This document shows positions 53,585 through 62,338 of a stretch of DNA of 64,000 nt, in pieces. Location: NCBI GenBank assembly GCA_031292145.1, contig JARLHR010000074.1, positions 31,376 through 95,375 on the forward strand. The letters are read 5' to 3'. The DNA is from Clostridium sp. Lineage in GTDB: Bacteria > Bacillota > Clostridia > Clostridiales > Clostridiaceae. The translations under genes were made by a program, and so were the position numbers. Every line of letters begins with the position of its first letter. Position 1 is the stretch's first letter. The notes beneath the pieces are model-generated. The model had not been told where the DNA came from, ran no database searches, and saw only the letters and a list, made by a program, of their open reading frames with translations.

Positions 53585-55405
53585 ATGAAACAAATATTAA
53601 AAAATGTAATACGAAAAAATTGGTTATTAATATTTATAGTAGTAATGTTGCAGGCTAAATCAGAATTACTATTATCTATGCTTAGAACACCAGATTCATC
53701 AAGTATAAACTTAGGAAGTGCTTATTTTGATCCACCAGTACTTTGGGTACACGTAGCAATAATAGTGTTAGTATGTAGTCCAATATTGCTTTTTAAAGAA
53801 AAAGGAAGGCTTAGAGCTGCGTTAATAATAGATATTTTAGTAACAATTCTTTTTGTTACAGATATCTGGTATTATCGTGCAAATGGAACATTTTTATCAA
53901 TAAGATACTTAATGCATAGTGAGATATTTAATCCAGAAGGTAAAAATTTATTTAATTTTAGAATGGTAGATTTAGTTTTTTTTATTGATTTTATTATACT
54001 TTTCTTAATTAATAAATTTATTAAATTTAAAGAAGTAAATGAAAGTCAAGCATATTTTAGAGTAGTAAAGACTATGTATGTATTTGTGGCGAGTGCGCTT
54101 GTTATATGGTATGGATATAATACTGTAGATGTTAAACAAATGGAGCCAGGAAAAAATATATTTAGATTATCCTGGGCGCCATTTCAAACATTTGGGGATA
54201 TGAGTCCACTAGGTTATCATGGTTTTGATATTGAATTTTATAAAAATAAGAATAAAACTTTAACAGATGAAGATAAAAATGAAATAGAAAATTGGTTTAA
54301 TGATAATAAAGAGGATTTGCCTGATAACAGTTATAAAGGTATGTTTAAAGGGAAAAATGTAGTTGCCCTGCAAATAGAATCTTTAGAAAACTGTGTTATT
54401 AATCAAAAAGTTTATGGGCAGGAAATAACGCCAAATTTAAATAGGTTATTATCAAATAGTTTGTATTTTAATAATATACGTGAACAAAATAATTCTGGAA
54501 CAAGTTCAGATTGTGACTTGATGGTTAATACTTCAGTACTTCCTATACGAGAAGGCACTACAGTATATTCCTATCCTTGGAGTCAATATAATACGCTTCA
54601 AGATATATTGAAAGGTAAGGGATATACTACAATGTCTACTCATGCAGAACCGCCTGGAAACTGGAACTGGACAGAAATGCATAAAAGCTACGGAGCGGAT
54701 CAAATATTAGATGTAGGAAAATTTAATCAAGATGAAATTATAGGTTTAGGTCTTTCTGATGAATCATACTTAAAGCAAGTAGCTCAAAAGTTAAAAGATG
54801 AAAAACAACCTTATTATGCATTTATGACTACTTTAACTAGTCATGGGCCTTTTGAGATACCGGAAGATAAAAAATATTTAAACTTGCCAAAAGAACTCGA
54901 TGATAATATGCTTGGAAAATATTTTCAGGCTGTAAGATATACAGATGAAGCTATTGGAAAGTTTATAGCAGAATTAGATAATGAAGGTTTATTAGATAAT
55001 ACAGTGGTTATGATTTATGGTGACCATTGTGGGGTTCACAAATTTTATGAACAGGATATAGAAAATGCGCCTTTAGATGGAGAATGGTGGAAGGATAATC
55101 AAAGAAAAATTCCTTATATAGTTTATTCAAAGAATTTAAAACCAGAGGTTATATCAACAACAGGCGGACAAACAGACTTTAAGCCGACGATATTATACTT
55201 ACTTGGAGCAGATAGAAGTGAATTTGAGAACAATTCAATGGGAAGAGTATTAGTAAATACGAATAGAGATGCTACAATTTTAAATGAAGGTCAAATTGTT
55301 GGAAATCCAAAGGATGAAAAAGAAGTACAGCATCTTAAAGATGAATTTAAAGTTGCAGAAACTATTATTGAAAAAAATTATTTCAAAGATAATAAAAATA
55401 ATTAA
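53585..55405 (+). CDS. LtaS-family lipoteichoic acid synthase-like sulfatase-fold protein
   Basis: The ATG at 53585 is preferred since GGAG lies 7-8 bases upstream; ATG 53579 touches it. About 606 residues: five N-terminal helices (1-190), then an extracellular sulfatase-fold domain. Key stretches are NVVALQIESLENCVINQKVY (metal Glu), REQNNSGTSSDCDLM (catalytic Thr in GTSSD), TTLTSHGPFEIP and TVVMIYGDHCGVHKF (metal Asp-His). LtaS enzymes polymerise glycerol phosphate from phosphatidylglycerol onto a glycolipid outside the membrane; a glycolipid-type glycosyltransferase is at 2755. A phosphoglycerol-transferase role is also possible. Confidence 0.9.
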   Translation: MKQILKNVIRKNWLLIFIVVMLQAKSELLLSMLRTPDSSSINLGSAYFDPPVLWVHVAIIVLVCSPILLFKEKGRLRAALIIDILVTILFVTDIWYYRANGTFLSIRYLMHSEIFNPEGKNLFNFRMVDLVFFIDFIILFLINKFIKFKEVNESQAYFRVVKTMYVFVASALVIWYGYNTVDVKQMEPGKNIFRLSWAPFQTFGDMSPLGYHGFDIEFYKNKNKTLTDEDKNEIENWFNDNKEDLPDNSYKGMFKGKNVVALQIESLENCVINQKVYGQEITPNLNRLLSNSLYFNNIREQNNSGTSSDCDLMVNTSVLPIREGTTVYSYPWSQYNTLQDILKGKGYTTMSTHAEPPGNWNWTEMHKSYGADQILDVGKFNQDEIIGLGLSDESYLKQVAQKLKDEKQPYYAFMTTLTSHGPFEIPEDKKYLNLPKELDDNMLGKYFQAVRYTDEAIGKFIAELDNEGLLDNTVVMIYGDHCGVHKFYEQDIENAPLDGEWWKDNQRKIPYIVYSKNLKPEVISTTGGQTDFKPTILYLLGADRSEFENNSMGRVLVNTNRDATILNEGQIVGNPKDEKEVQHLKDEFKVAETIIEKNYFKDNKNN

Positions 55406-55492
55406 GAAACTTTAAAATACATAATTAATACTGATTTTGAGTGATTAATTTTAATAGCAGATTAGACTTTGGGTCAGGAGTAGTTATTTAAT

Positions 55493-55756
55493 TTGAGGAA
55501 GTTTTTTGTGAAAATCAGACAGAAAGAAGTGACAGGTTATTATCAAATTGATTGGAATGCGTTATCTGGAGATGCAGAAGGTGCACCTAAAAATGCAGAA
55601 CAATTAAAACAAGAAGTTATAAAAACTGTGGCAGGCAGACAAAAAGCAATAATATTAATGCATGATACTTATGGAAAAGAAGAAACTGCAAAACCTTTAC
55701 CGGGAATAATAGAGTATTTAAAGGGACAAGGATATGAATTTAAAATTATAAAATAA
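55493..55756 (+). pseudogene. Polysaccharide deacetylase C-terminal remnant
   Basis: A TTG-started frame of 87 codons reads YYQIDWNALSGDAEGAPKNA, then QKAIILMHDTYGKEETAKPL and GYEFKIIK, i.e. the last third of a NodB deacetylase with the LMHD motif but without the catalytic N-terminal motifs. No plausible ribosome site or signal sequence precedes it. It is probably a truncated gene. The complete 3' structure and terminator remain. Confidence 0.75.
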
Positions 55757-55764
55757 CTAAATAT

Positions 55765-55844
55765 GACTGTGCTAATTTTCAGTTAATATTTGAGTAGCTA
55801 TTTATGCTAACAATACCAACTGAAAATAGCGCAGTCTATTTTTA
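55765..55844 (+). terminator. Long terminator after the deacetylase remnant
   Basis: GACTGTGCTAATTTTCAGTT and AACTGAAAATAGCGCAGTC pair over about 19 bases (one bulge and one mismatch), enclosing a 34-base loop, then TATTTTTATT. It closes the LtaS region before the metal cassette. Confidence 0.8.
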
Positions 55845-56000
55845 TTCTTTAGAAATTTATAATGCAACTAAATATGGAATATATATTAAGAATTTATTAC
55901 AGGAATGGTATATGTGAGTATTATTCTTGTAATTTTATATACACATGGATATAATTTATTTAGCTAAAAATGCAAATTTATCGCAATAAGGAGAGATTAT

Positions 56001-56981
56001 ATGGAAACAAAGATTGATATAATATCTGGATTTTTGGGTGCAGGAAAAACTACTTTGATAAAAAAGTTAATTGATGATAAGCTTAAAGACGAAAAAATTG
56101 CAATTATAGAAAATGAATTTGGTGAAGTTTCAATTGACGGAGATATCTTAAAAGAGTTGAAGTTTAATATAAAAGAAATAAAATCGGGCTGCATATGTTG
56201 TAGTCTCACGGGTGATTTAAAAGATTCTATTAAAAGTATAATAGATTTATATTCTCCAGAAAGGATATTAATTGAACCTTCAGGAGTGGCAAAACTAAGT
56301 GATGTGATTAAAGTATGTGAAGATTTGTATGATGATTGTAGTATTAAAATTAATATGTTAGTTACAGTTTTAGATGTTTTTAATGCGAAAGTATATATTA
56401 AAAATTTTGGAGAATTTTATAAAGATCAAATTAAAAATGCAAAAACAATTATTTTAACTAGAATAGAAAATGTTTCTGAAGAAAAAATTAATGAAACAAT
56501 AGGCTTAATAGAAGAAATAAATCCATATGCAAAAATAATTAGAGAAACTTTAAATGAAATAGATTTTAGTGAAGTGATAAATCTTGAGAAAAATATAAGG
56601 ATAGATGAAAAAGAAAAGCAATTTAAAAATTATAAGTTAATTCGCAAAAATAATTTAAGAAATGCTACATATGTAAAGCAGCATAATCAAAACGCAGATA
56701 GTATGTTTAGTACTTGGTCATTAGAAACAAAAAAAGAATTTAATAAATATACATTAAAAGAGTTATTTGAGGAGATTGCAAAAAGCAAAGATTATGGATT
56801 TATATTAAGAGGTAAAGGCATAGTAAAATTAGATACAGGAAAATGCATTCAATTTCATTATGTACCTGGAAAATTTGCAATAAGTGATATAAACGAGCAA
56901 GAAATTAGTAAAATGTGCATTATTGGAAGTAATGTAAATAAAGATAAGTTAAATTATTTATTTAAAGGTGATTATAAATAA
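56001..56981 (+). CDS. COG0523 (CobW-like G3E) metallochaperone GTPase
   Basis: A 326-residue cytoplasmic GTPase: P-loop IISGFLGAGKTTLIKKL, IIENEFGEVSIDGDIL, the metal-binding CxCC motif IKSGCICCSLTGDL, LIEPSGVAKLSDV, and a C-terminal CobW_C domain (FNKYTLKELFEEIAKSKDYG, KCIQFHYVPGKFAISDI). COG0523 proteins insert or deliver metals such as Zn, Co or Ni. It is the first gene of a cassette with the GTPase-permease fusion 27 bp downstream. A decayed paralogue lies at 8330-8727. The metal is unknown; the YcgR/YcgQ-type neighbours hint at Zn or a related metal. Confidence 0.92.
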   Translation: METKIDIISGFLGAGKTTLIKKLIDDKLKDEKIAIIENEFGEVSIDGDILKELKFNIKEIKSGCICCSLTGDLKDSIKSIIDLYSPERILIEPSGVAKLSDVIKVCEDLYDDCSIKINMLVTVLDVFNAKVYIKNFGEFYKDQIKNAKTIILTRIENVSEEKINETIGLIEEINPYAKIIRETLNEIDFSEVINLEKNIRIDEKEKQFKNYKLIRKNNLRNATYVKQHNQNADSMFSTWSLETKKEFNKYTLKELFEEIAKSKDYGFILRGKGIVKLDTGKCIQFHYVPGKFAISDINEQEISKMCIIGSNVNKDKLNYLFKGDYK

Positions 56982-57008
56982 TTTGAATCGATTTTTTTGA
57001 GGTGAAAT

Positions 57009-58622
57009 ATGAATACAAAAGTAGAAATAGTGATTGGATTTCTTGGCTCTGGAAAAACAAGTTTTATAAATTCTAAGTTACAAGAGAAAGAATTACAAGA
57101 CGAAACTATTGTTGTTATACAAGATGAATTTGGAAACTGTGAAATAAAAGATGACTTGAATAATAAAAATCAAATTATAGTAATGAAAAATGATGAAGAT
57201 AAAGAAATCAATGCAGATTATATAAAGAAAATTATAAGTAAATATACTCCAAATAGAATTTTTATTGAAACAAATGGAATGAAAGATTCTGCTAATATAA
57301 TTAGTATATTTAATAATAAAGGGATAAAAAAAATATGTAAAATTGATGATATAATAAATTTAATTGATGCAATAAGCTTTAATATGTATTTTAGAAATAT
57401 GAGAAGTATAATTAGCACTCATATTTTTAATGGTGAAACGATAATCTTAAACAATACAAATCAATTAGAGAAAAAAGAATTTTCAAGAATACAAAAAGAA
57501 ATTGAAAATATTAATGAAACAGCTAAAATTCTGAAACATGTCGCCATGATAAATAAGGAAAAATCAAAGGAAGAAGAATATGTAGAGATAAAAAGACATG
57601 TTTTTTCGTTGTTTAATACTTTTTTTTATTTAGGTCTTGTAATATTTTTACTTGTTTTTATAATTACACTGACAACATTAAATATTAAAATATCCAGTGT
57701 ATATTTAGATGGATTTAAAAAGTTTTATGATGTGTTTATAAGCATATTAATTGAAGGTTTTCCTTTCATTTTTATTGGGAGTTTTGTATCTGCAATGATA
57801 CAAATTTGTGTATCCAGGGACACGTTTATTAAAATATTTTCAAAGAATATTTTTTTATCTTGTATAATTGCAGCTTTTGCAGGTTTATTATTTCCAATAT
57901 GTGATTGTGGGACAATCCCTATAGTTAAAGGACTTATGAAGAAGAAAATTCCTATAGCAGCAGGAATTACTTTTATGTTAGCAGCACCAATAGTAAATCC
58001 AATAACGATAATTTCAACTATATATGCATTTCCTGGAATGGAATCTGTAGTAATTTATAGGGTAAGTACTGGAATTATAATCGCTATTTTAGTAGGTTTA
58101 TTTATGCAATTTTGCACAAAAAAAGATGAAGAGATTTTGAAAAATAATGCTGATACAGTTGAATGTGACTGTGGTTTTTGTAATGATAACTATGATTATT
58201 CAAAAAGTAAATTACAAAAAATTAAAGCAATATTTATTCATGCAGGAGATGAATTTTTTAATATGGGCAAATTTATGATTATTGGAACTTTTTTATCTAG
58301 CATTTTTCAAAATATAGTATCAATAAATAATAGTATGTATATTCCAAACGATGACAGAAGTTCTCTTATAGTAATGATTTTATTATCTTTTTTACTTTCA
58401 GTTTGTTCAACTTCAGATGCATTTGTTGCTAAGGGTTTTTTAAAAGTATTTTCAATAAACTCTATAATGGGATTTTTAGTAGTTGGACCAATGTTAGATG
58501 TTAAAAATACAATTATGCTCTTTGGAAGCTTTAAAAAGAAATTTGTATTAAAGTTAATATTTATTATTATTGTGGTGTCGTTTGGTGTTTTGATTAATTG
58601 TAAATTAGCTTATCAATATTGA
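57009..58622 (+). CDS. COG0523-like GTPase domain fused to YcgR-type permease, copy 2
   Basis: The 537-residue protein mirrors 8737-10350 over its entire length. Residues 1-195: P-loop GFLGSGKTS (Ser where copy 1 has Phe), VVIQDEFGNCEI, IFIETNGM, and no CxCC motif. Residues 200-537: about eight helices of the UPF0718 permease family with PICDCGTIPIVKGLMKKKIP and LAAPIVNPITIISTIYAF, and the Cys loop ECDCGFCNDNYDYS. The domain order GTPase then permease in one chain is unusual: family members are usually separate. It lies between a CxCC GTPase and a TIGR03943 protein and may move metal under GTPase control. Confidence 0.83.
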   Translation: MNTKVEIVIGFLGSGKTSFINSKLQEKELQDETIVVIQDEFGNCEIKDDLNNKNQIIVMKNDEDKEINADYIKKIISKYTPNRIFIETNGMKDSANIISIFNNKGIKKICKIDDIINLIDAISFNMYFRNMRSIISTHIFNGETIILNNTNQLEKKEFSRIQKEIENINETAKILKHVAMINKEKSKEEEYVEIKRHVFSLFNTFFYLGLVIFLLVFIITLTTLNIKISSVYLDGFKKFYDVFISILIEGFPFIFIGSFVSAMIQICVSRDTFIKIFSKNIFLSCIIAAFAGLLFPICDCGTIPIVKGLMKKKIPIAAGITFMLAAPIVNPITIISTIYAFPGMESVVIYRVSTGIIIAILVGLFMQFCTKKDEEILKNNADTVECDCGFCNDNYDYSKSKLQKIKAIFIHAGDEFFNMGKFMIIGTFLSSIFQNIVSINNSMYIPNDDRSSLIVMILLSFLLSVCSTSDAFVAKGFLKVFSINSIMGFLVVGPMLDVKNTIMLFGSFKKKFVLKLIFIIIVVSFGVLINCKLAYQY

Positions 58623-58698
58623 AAAGTAACTTAATAGATAGTCGTATATTTTATATGAATTATCCGTATATTAACAAATTAAATAAAAGAGGTAGGAT

Positions 58699-59439
58699 AT
58701 GAAAAAATTAAATTCGGATATAATTATTAAAATATTAATATTATTGTGTTTTGCGGTATTTTACTTTAGAATTATCAGGAATAATGAAATAATAATGTAT
58801 GTACATCCGAGAATTATTCCATTTGCAATTTTTGGAATGATATCAATGTTTATGGTTGCAATATTTCTAATTACAAATAGTTATCACATCAAAAAAAAGA
58901 AAATAAGATTAAACAATTATGTGATTTTTATAATTCCATTAATAATGATATTTTGCATGCAAAGTACTAGCGCAAATTCTTCAATAAAAACTGATGATAT
59001 AAATACAAATGTAACTTATGATAGTTATAAACTTCATTCATCTCAAGAAGATGATGATGATAATCTATCTAGAAAAAATAATGTTATAGAAGTGGATGCC
59101 AACAATTTTCTACGTTCCATTGATGAGCTTCAGGGAAACGCAGATAAATATGAGGGACAGGAAATAGAAATAACAGGGTTTGTTTATAAAGATAAAAAGC
59201 TAAAAGATAATGAGTTTACAATAGGTCGATTTGTAATGGCGTGCTGTGCAGCTGATTTACAAATTGAAGGAATTAAATGTGATAGTAATAATCTAGAAAC
59301 TTATGATAATGATACATGGGTAATAATAAAGGGGAAAATTAAGACTGAAACTGTTAACTATGCAGTAAAGCCAGTTATAGTAGTGGAACATATAGAAAAA
59401 GATCCTAACCCTAAAACAGAATATTTATATCCATTTTAA
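58699..59439 (+). CDS. TIGR03943/YcgQ-family membrane protein, copy 2
   Basis: A 246-residue protein like 10437-11294: N-terminal helices (MKKLNSDIIIKILILLCFAV; VIFIIPLIMIFCMQSTSANS), a short acidic linker (SQEDDDDNLSRKNN) in place of the long Asn/Ser-rich linker of copy 1, and the C-terminal domain with ITGFVYKDKKLKDNEFTIGR and VMACCAADLQIEGI. SD AAAGAGGTAGG precedes the ATG. It closes the cassette, and a terminator follows 8 bp later. The function is unknown; association with the permease is the main clue. Confidence 0.83.
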   Translation: MKKLNSDIIIKILILLCFAVFYFRIIRNNEIIMYVHPRIIPFAIFGMISMFMVAIFLITNSYHIKKKKIRLNNYVIFIIPLIMIFCMQSTSANSSIKTDDINTNVTYDSYKLHSSQEDDDDNLSRKNNVIEVDANNFLRSIDELQGNADKYEGQEIEITGFVYKDKKLKDNEFTIGRFVMACCAADLQIEGIKCDSNNLETYDNDTWVIIKGKIKTETVNYAVKPVIVVEHIEKDPNPKTEYLYPF

Positions 59440-59446
59440 AAAGAAA

Positions 59447-59498
59447 AATAATACGATATATTAGAGTTTCAACCCAATATATTGTATTATTTTTTTTA
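59447..59498 (+). terminator. Terminator of the GTPase/permease cassette
   Basis: AATAATACGATATATT and AATATATTGTATTATT form a 16-bp stem (one G-U pair) over 13 bases, followed by eight T residues. Confidence 0.87.
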
Positions 59499-59542
59499 GA
59501 GAAACCATTTTAATAATACATATTTAGAAATGCATATGAAAA

Positions 59543-59555
59543 GATAATGATTATC
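59543..59555. promoter_or_regulatory. Fur-box-like site upstream of feoA
   Basis: GATAATGATTATC is a perfect 6-1-6 inverted repeat and continues as AATT; this matches the core of the Fur box (GATAATGATAATC...). It lies about 100 bp before the feoA start, in the only promoter region of the feo operon. Fur with Fe2+ would repress the operon. Confidence 0.7.
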
Positions 59556-59648
59556 AATTACTATTGAAATAAGAATTCAATAGGTGTAATATATATATAG
59601 GAGTTAAACACAACAAAATTACTCTAAATGTTAGAGAAGGTGATTATA

Positions 59649-59873
59649 ATGAATTTACTTGATGGAATAATAGGAAATGAATATAAAGTGATAAATATAA
59701 AAGTTGAGGAAAATATAAGTAGACGGCTTCAAGCTCTTGGCTTAACCATGGGAACGAAAGTAAAAATATTAAATAACAAGAAAAGTGGATCAGTTATTTT
59801 TAAAGTAAGAGGAACAAGACTTGCTATTGGAAAGAAGATAGCAGAAGGAATTTTAGTGTGTATGGAGGAATAG
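59649..59873 (+). CDS. feoA: Ferrous iron transport protein FeoA
   Basis: The start is ATG 59649, after GAGAAGGTGA; the ATG at 59628 has its nearest GGAG 26 bases away. The 74-residue SH3-like protein (MNLLDGIIGNEYKVINIKVE, RRLQALGLTMGTKVKILNNK, VIFKVRGTRLAIGKKIAEGI) is typical of FeoA, which helps FeoB in Fe2+ uptake. Its stop is 2 bp before the likely feoB start, and the feoB ribosome site lies inside the feoA end. Confidence 0.93.
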   Translation: MNLLDGIIGNEYKVINIKVEENISRRLQALGLTMGTKVKILNNKKSGSVIFKVRGTRLAIGKKIAEGILVCMEE

Positions 59874-59875
59874 AT

Positions 59876-61918
59876 GTGGAGAAATCATTAAATGTTGCTT
59901 TTATTGGAAATCCAAACTGTGGAAAGACAACTTTATTTAATGCTTATACAGGGGCAAAATTAAAAGTGGCAAATTGGCCAGGTGTAAGTGTAGAAAAAAA
60001 GGAAGGCAATTATAATTATCATGATAATAATTTTAAATTAGTAGATTTACCTGGAATCTACAGCTTGACTTCTTATTCAATGGAAGAAAAGGTATCTAGG
60101 CAGTATATATTAGAAGATGAGGTAGACGTAGTTGTTGATATTGCAGATGCATCTTGTTTAGAACGTAATTTATATTTAACACTTCAATTAATAGAATTGG
60201 GAAAACCTGTTGTACTTGCATTAAATATGATGGACATAGTAGAGCAGAGAGGTATGGAGATTGATCTTCATAGACTTCCAGAAATGCTTGGAATTCCAGT
60301 AGTACCTGTGTCAGCAAGAAAGAAAAAGGGTCTGGATATATTAATGCATGCGGTTGTTCATCATAAAGGTAAAAGGTTGGACAACCTAGAGCATGAACAT
60401 AAGAATAACAAGAAAAGCTGTCATAAACATGATCATCATAAAGATTGTGTAGTTGTTTATAGTGATGAAATTGAAGAAAAGATTGACCTTATATCTGAAA
60501 GGTTAGAAGATACATATAGAGAAATAAATAATGTTAGATGGCATGCAATTAAATTATTAGAAATGGATGTTGAAATACAAGAAAAATATTCAATTGATTT
60601 ATCAGATATAATAGATAAAAATTATGAAGCGGATATTACTAATGAAAAATATGATTTTATAGAAGAAATAATAGCTGAAGTTTTAGTAAACAAAGATGAA
60701 AAAGCAGAAGTAACAGATAAAATTGACAATGTATTAACTAATAGATATTTTGGAATACCTGTTTTTCTAATGATTATGGCATTAGTATTTTTCTTAACAT
60801 TTATCATTGGAGATTTCTTAAAGGGTGGATTTCAAATTGGGTTAGATGCATTCTCAGAAGTGGTATCAACATTATTAAAAAACCTTAATGTTAATTCTAC
60901 AATAACTTCGTTAGTCGTAGATGGTATCATTGCTGGAGTTGGAGGTATATTAACATTTTTGCCTAATATCTTTATTCTTTTCTTAGCTTTAGGTTTTTTA
61001 GAAGATAGCGGATACATGGCAAGAGTTGCCTATGTGATGGATGGACTTATGGCTAAAATGGGGCTGTCAGGCAGGGCATTTATACCAATGATATTAGGAT
61101 ATGGATGTACAGTTCCAGCAGTAATGGCAGCACGTACACTTGAGGATGAAAAAGATAGATTGAAGACAATACTTGTAACACCATTTATGTCATGCAGCGC
61201 AAGACTTCCTATTTATGTTTTATTTTCAGAAGTGTTCTTCCCACATTATTCAATGCTAGTTGCTTTTTCAATGTATGTAATTGGATTAGTTGTAGCAATA
61301 ATAGTGGCTATTATTGCAGGGAAGATAGGATATAAAAAAGAAATTAATACATTATTAATAGAGCTTCCAGAATATAAAGCACCTAATGCAAGAACAATAG
61401 CAATTTATGTGTGGGAAAAAGTAAAAGATTATTTATCAAAAGCAGGAACAACAATTTTTGTAGCTTCAATTTTTATGTGGTTTATATTAAATTTCAATTC
61501 TACTGGAATGGTAGATGATATATCTAAAAGTTTTGGAGCAAGTATAGGAAAGGTATTAGTCCCAGTTTTAAAACCTGGCGGACTTGGAATGTGGCAGATA
61601 GTTGTTACGCTTATATCTGGAATAGCTGCAAAAGAAGTAGTTGTATCAAGCTTTACTGTATTATTCAATATTAATAATATTACATCAGCAGCTGGAATGG
61701 CAGCAATGGCTGGGAATCTTGGAGCATACGGATTTGGACCACTTAATGCATACTCACTTATGATATTTTGTCTTTTATATACACCTTGTATGGCAACAAT
61801 TGCAACAGTTAAGAAGGAAACAAATTCATGGAAATTCACAACATTTATGATAGTATTTCAATTATTCATAGCGTGGGGAATGTCAACATTAATATTTCAA
61901 ATTGGATCATTGTTTTAA
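59876..61918 (+). CDS. feoB: Ferrous iron transporter FeoB
   Basis: A 680-residue transporter. I take GTG 59876 (VEKSLNVAFIGNPNCGKTTL), 7 bases after GGAGG; GTG 59858 lies inside feoA. The N-terminal GTPase has G1 GNPNCGKTT, G3 VDLPGIYS and G4 LNMMD. A linker at about residues 172-187 is rich in His and Cys (HEHKNNKKSCHKHDHHKDC), which may bind metal. The membrane domain has the two Gate motifs (GYGCTVPAVMAARTLEDEKD; LYTPCMATIATVKKE). It imports Fe2+ in the anaerobic cell. It follows feoA and is probably Fur-controlled. Confidence 0.95.
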   Translation: MEKSLNVAFIGNPNCGKTTLFNAYTGAKLKVANWPGVSVEKKEGNYNYHDNNFKLVDLPGIYSLTSYSMEEKVSRQYILEDEVDVVVDIADASCLERNLYLTLQLIELGKPVVLALNMMDIVEQRGMEIDLHRLPEMLGIPVVPVSARKKKGLDILMHAVVHHKGKRLDNLEHEHKNNKKSCHKHDHHKDCVVVYSDEIEEKIDLISERLEDTYREINNVRWHAIKLLEMDVEIQEKYSIDLSDIIDKNYEADITNEKYDFIEEIIAEVLVNKDEKAEVTDKIDNVLTNRYFGIPVFLMIMALVFFLTFIIGDFLKGGFQIGLDAFSEVVSTLLKNLNVNSTITSLVVDGIIAGVGGILTFLPNIFILFLALGFLEDSGYMARVAYVMDGLMAKMGLSGRAFIPMILGYGCTVPAVMAARTLEDEKDRLKTILVTPFMSCSARLPIYVLFSEVFFPHYSMLVAFSMYVIGLVVAIIVAIIAGKIGYKKEINTLLIELPEYKAPNARTIAIYVWEKVKDYLSKAGTTIFVASIFMWFILNFNSTGMVDDISKSFGASIGKVLVPVLKPGGLGMWQIVVTLISGIAAKEVVVSSFTVLFNINNITSAAGMAAMAGNLGAYGFGPLNAYSLMIFCLLYTPCMATIATVKKETNSWKFTTFMIVFQLFIAWGMSTLIFQIGSLF

Positions 61919-62046
61919 TAAAATTATTATTAAAACAATGATTAAGATTAAATGATTTACCATTGAAACTAGTTTATTTAAATTAATGTATGAGTCTAAG
62001 TTTTAATTTGTTTATATATGCAAATAATATCTGAGGAGTGATAAAG

Positions 62047-62187
62047 ATGACAACAATTTTAATTATAACAGTAATTGGTTTATATACTGGATATGTTTTA
62101 TATAAAAAATATAAGGATATAAAAAAAGGAAAGTTTTGTAATTGTGGATGTGATAGTTGTCCGTCTAAAAATAAGTGCCATAAATAA
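62047..62187 (+). CDS. FeoB-associated Cys-rich membrane protein (46 aa)
   Basis: A short gene that starts at ATG 62047 after GAGGAG and encodes one helix (MTTILIITVIGLYTGYVLYK) then a Cys-rich tail KGKFCNCGCDSCPSKNKCHK with five Cys. Small proteins of this kind are often encoded behind feoB and are named FeoB-associated. The Cys tail may bind iron. It lies 128 bp after feoB. Confidence 0.85.
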   Translation: MTTILIITVIGLYTGYVLYKKYKDIKKGKFCNCGCDSCPSKNKCHK

Positions 62188-62196
62188 TATGCACAT

Positions 62197-62257
62197 ATAA
62201 AAAAAGCGCGTCAGCGCAACCAAGATCTTAATAAAAAAAGCGCGTCAGCGCAACCAA
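62197..62257. repeat. Two direct repeats of 27 bp with GCGC hairpin
   Basis: ATAAAAAAAGCGCGTCAGCG then CAACCAA occurs at 62197-62223 and 62231-62257, period 34 bp. GCGC-GTCA-GCGC in each unit can form a small hairpin preceded by an A-run. It follows the Cys-rich gene by 9 bp. Each unit could act as a weak terminator when read from the minus strand. Confidence 0.7.
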
Positions 62258-62272
62258 AATTAAATAATAGTG

Positions 62273-62321
62273 AAAAAATGAAGGAGTGCAGGCTGGTGTC
62301 ACTGGATATCCTTCATTTTTT
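62273..62321. terminator. Bidirectional terminator between the feo operon and the CDF gene
   Basis: AAAAAATGAAGGA and TCCTTCATTTTTT form a perfect 13-bp stem over 23 bases, with T-runs on either strand. It separates two convergent genes. Confidence 0.85.
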
Positions 62322-62338
62322 ATGGACAAAGTTTAAGT

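Noticed and set aside
55840-56000. Zur-type operator before the COG0523 cassette
   Set aside because: No palindrome close to the Zur consensus was found in this stretch; metal control of the cassette stays open.
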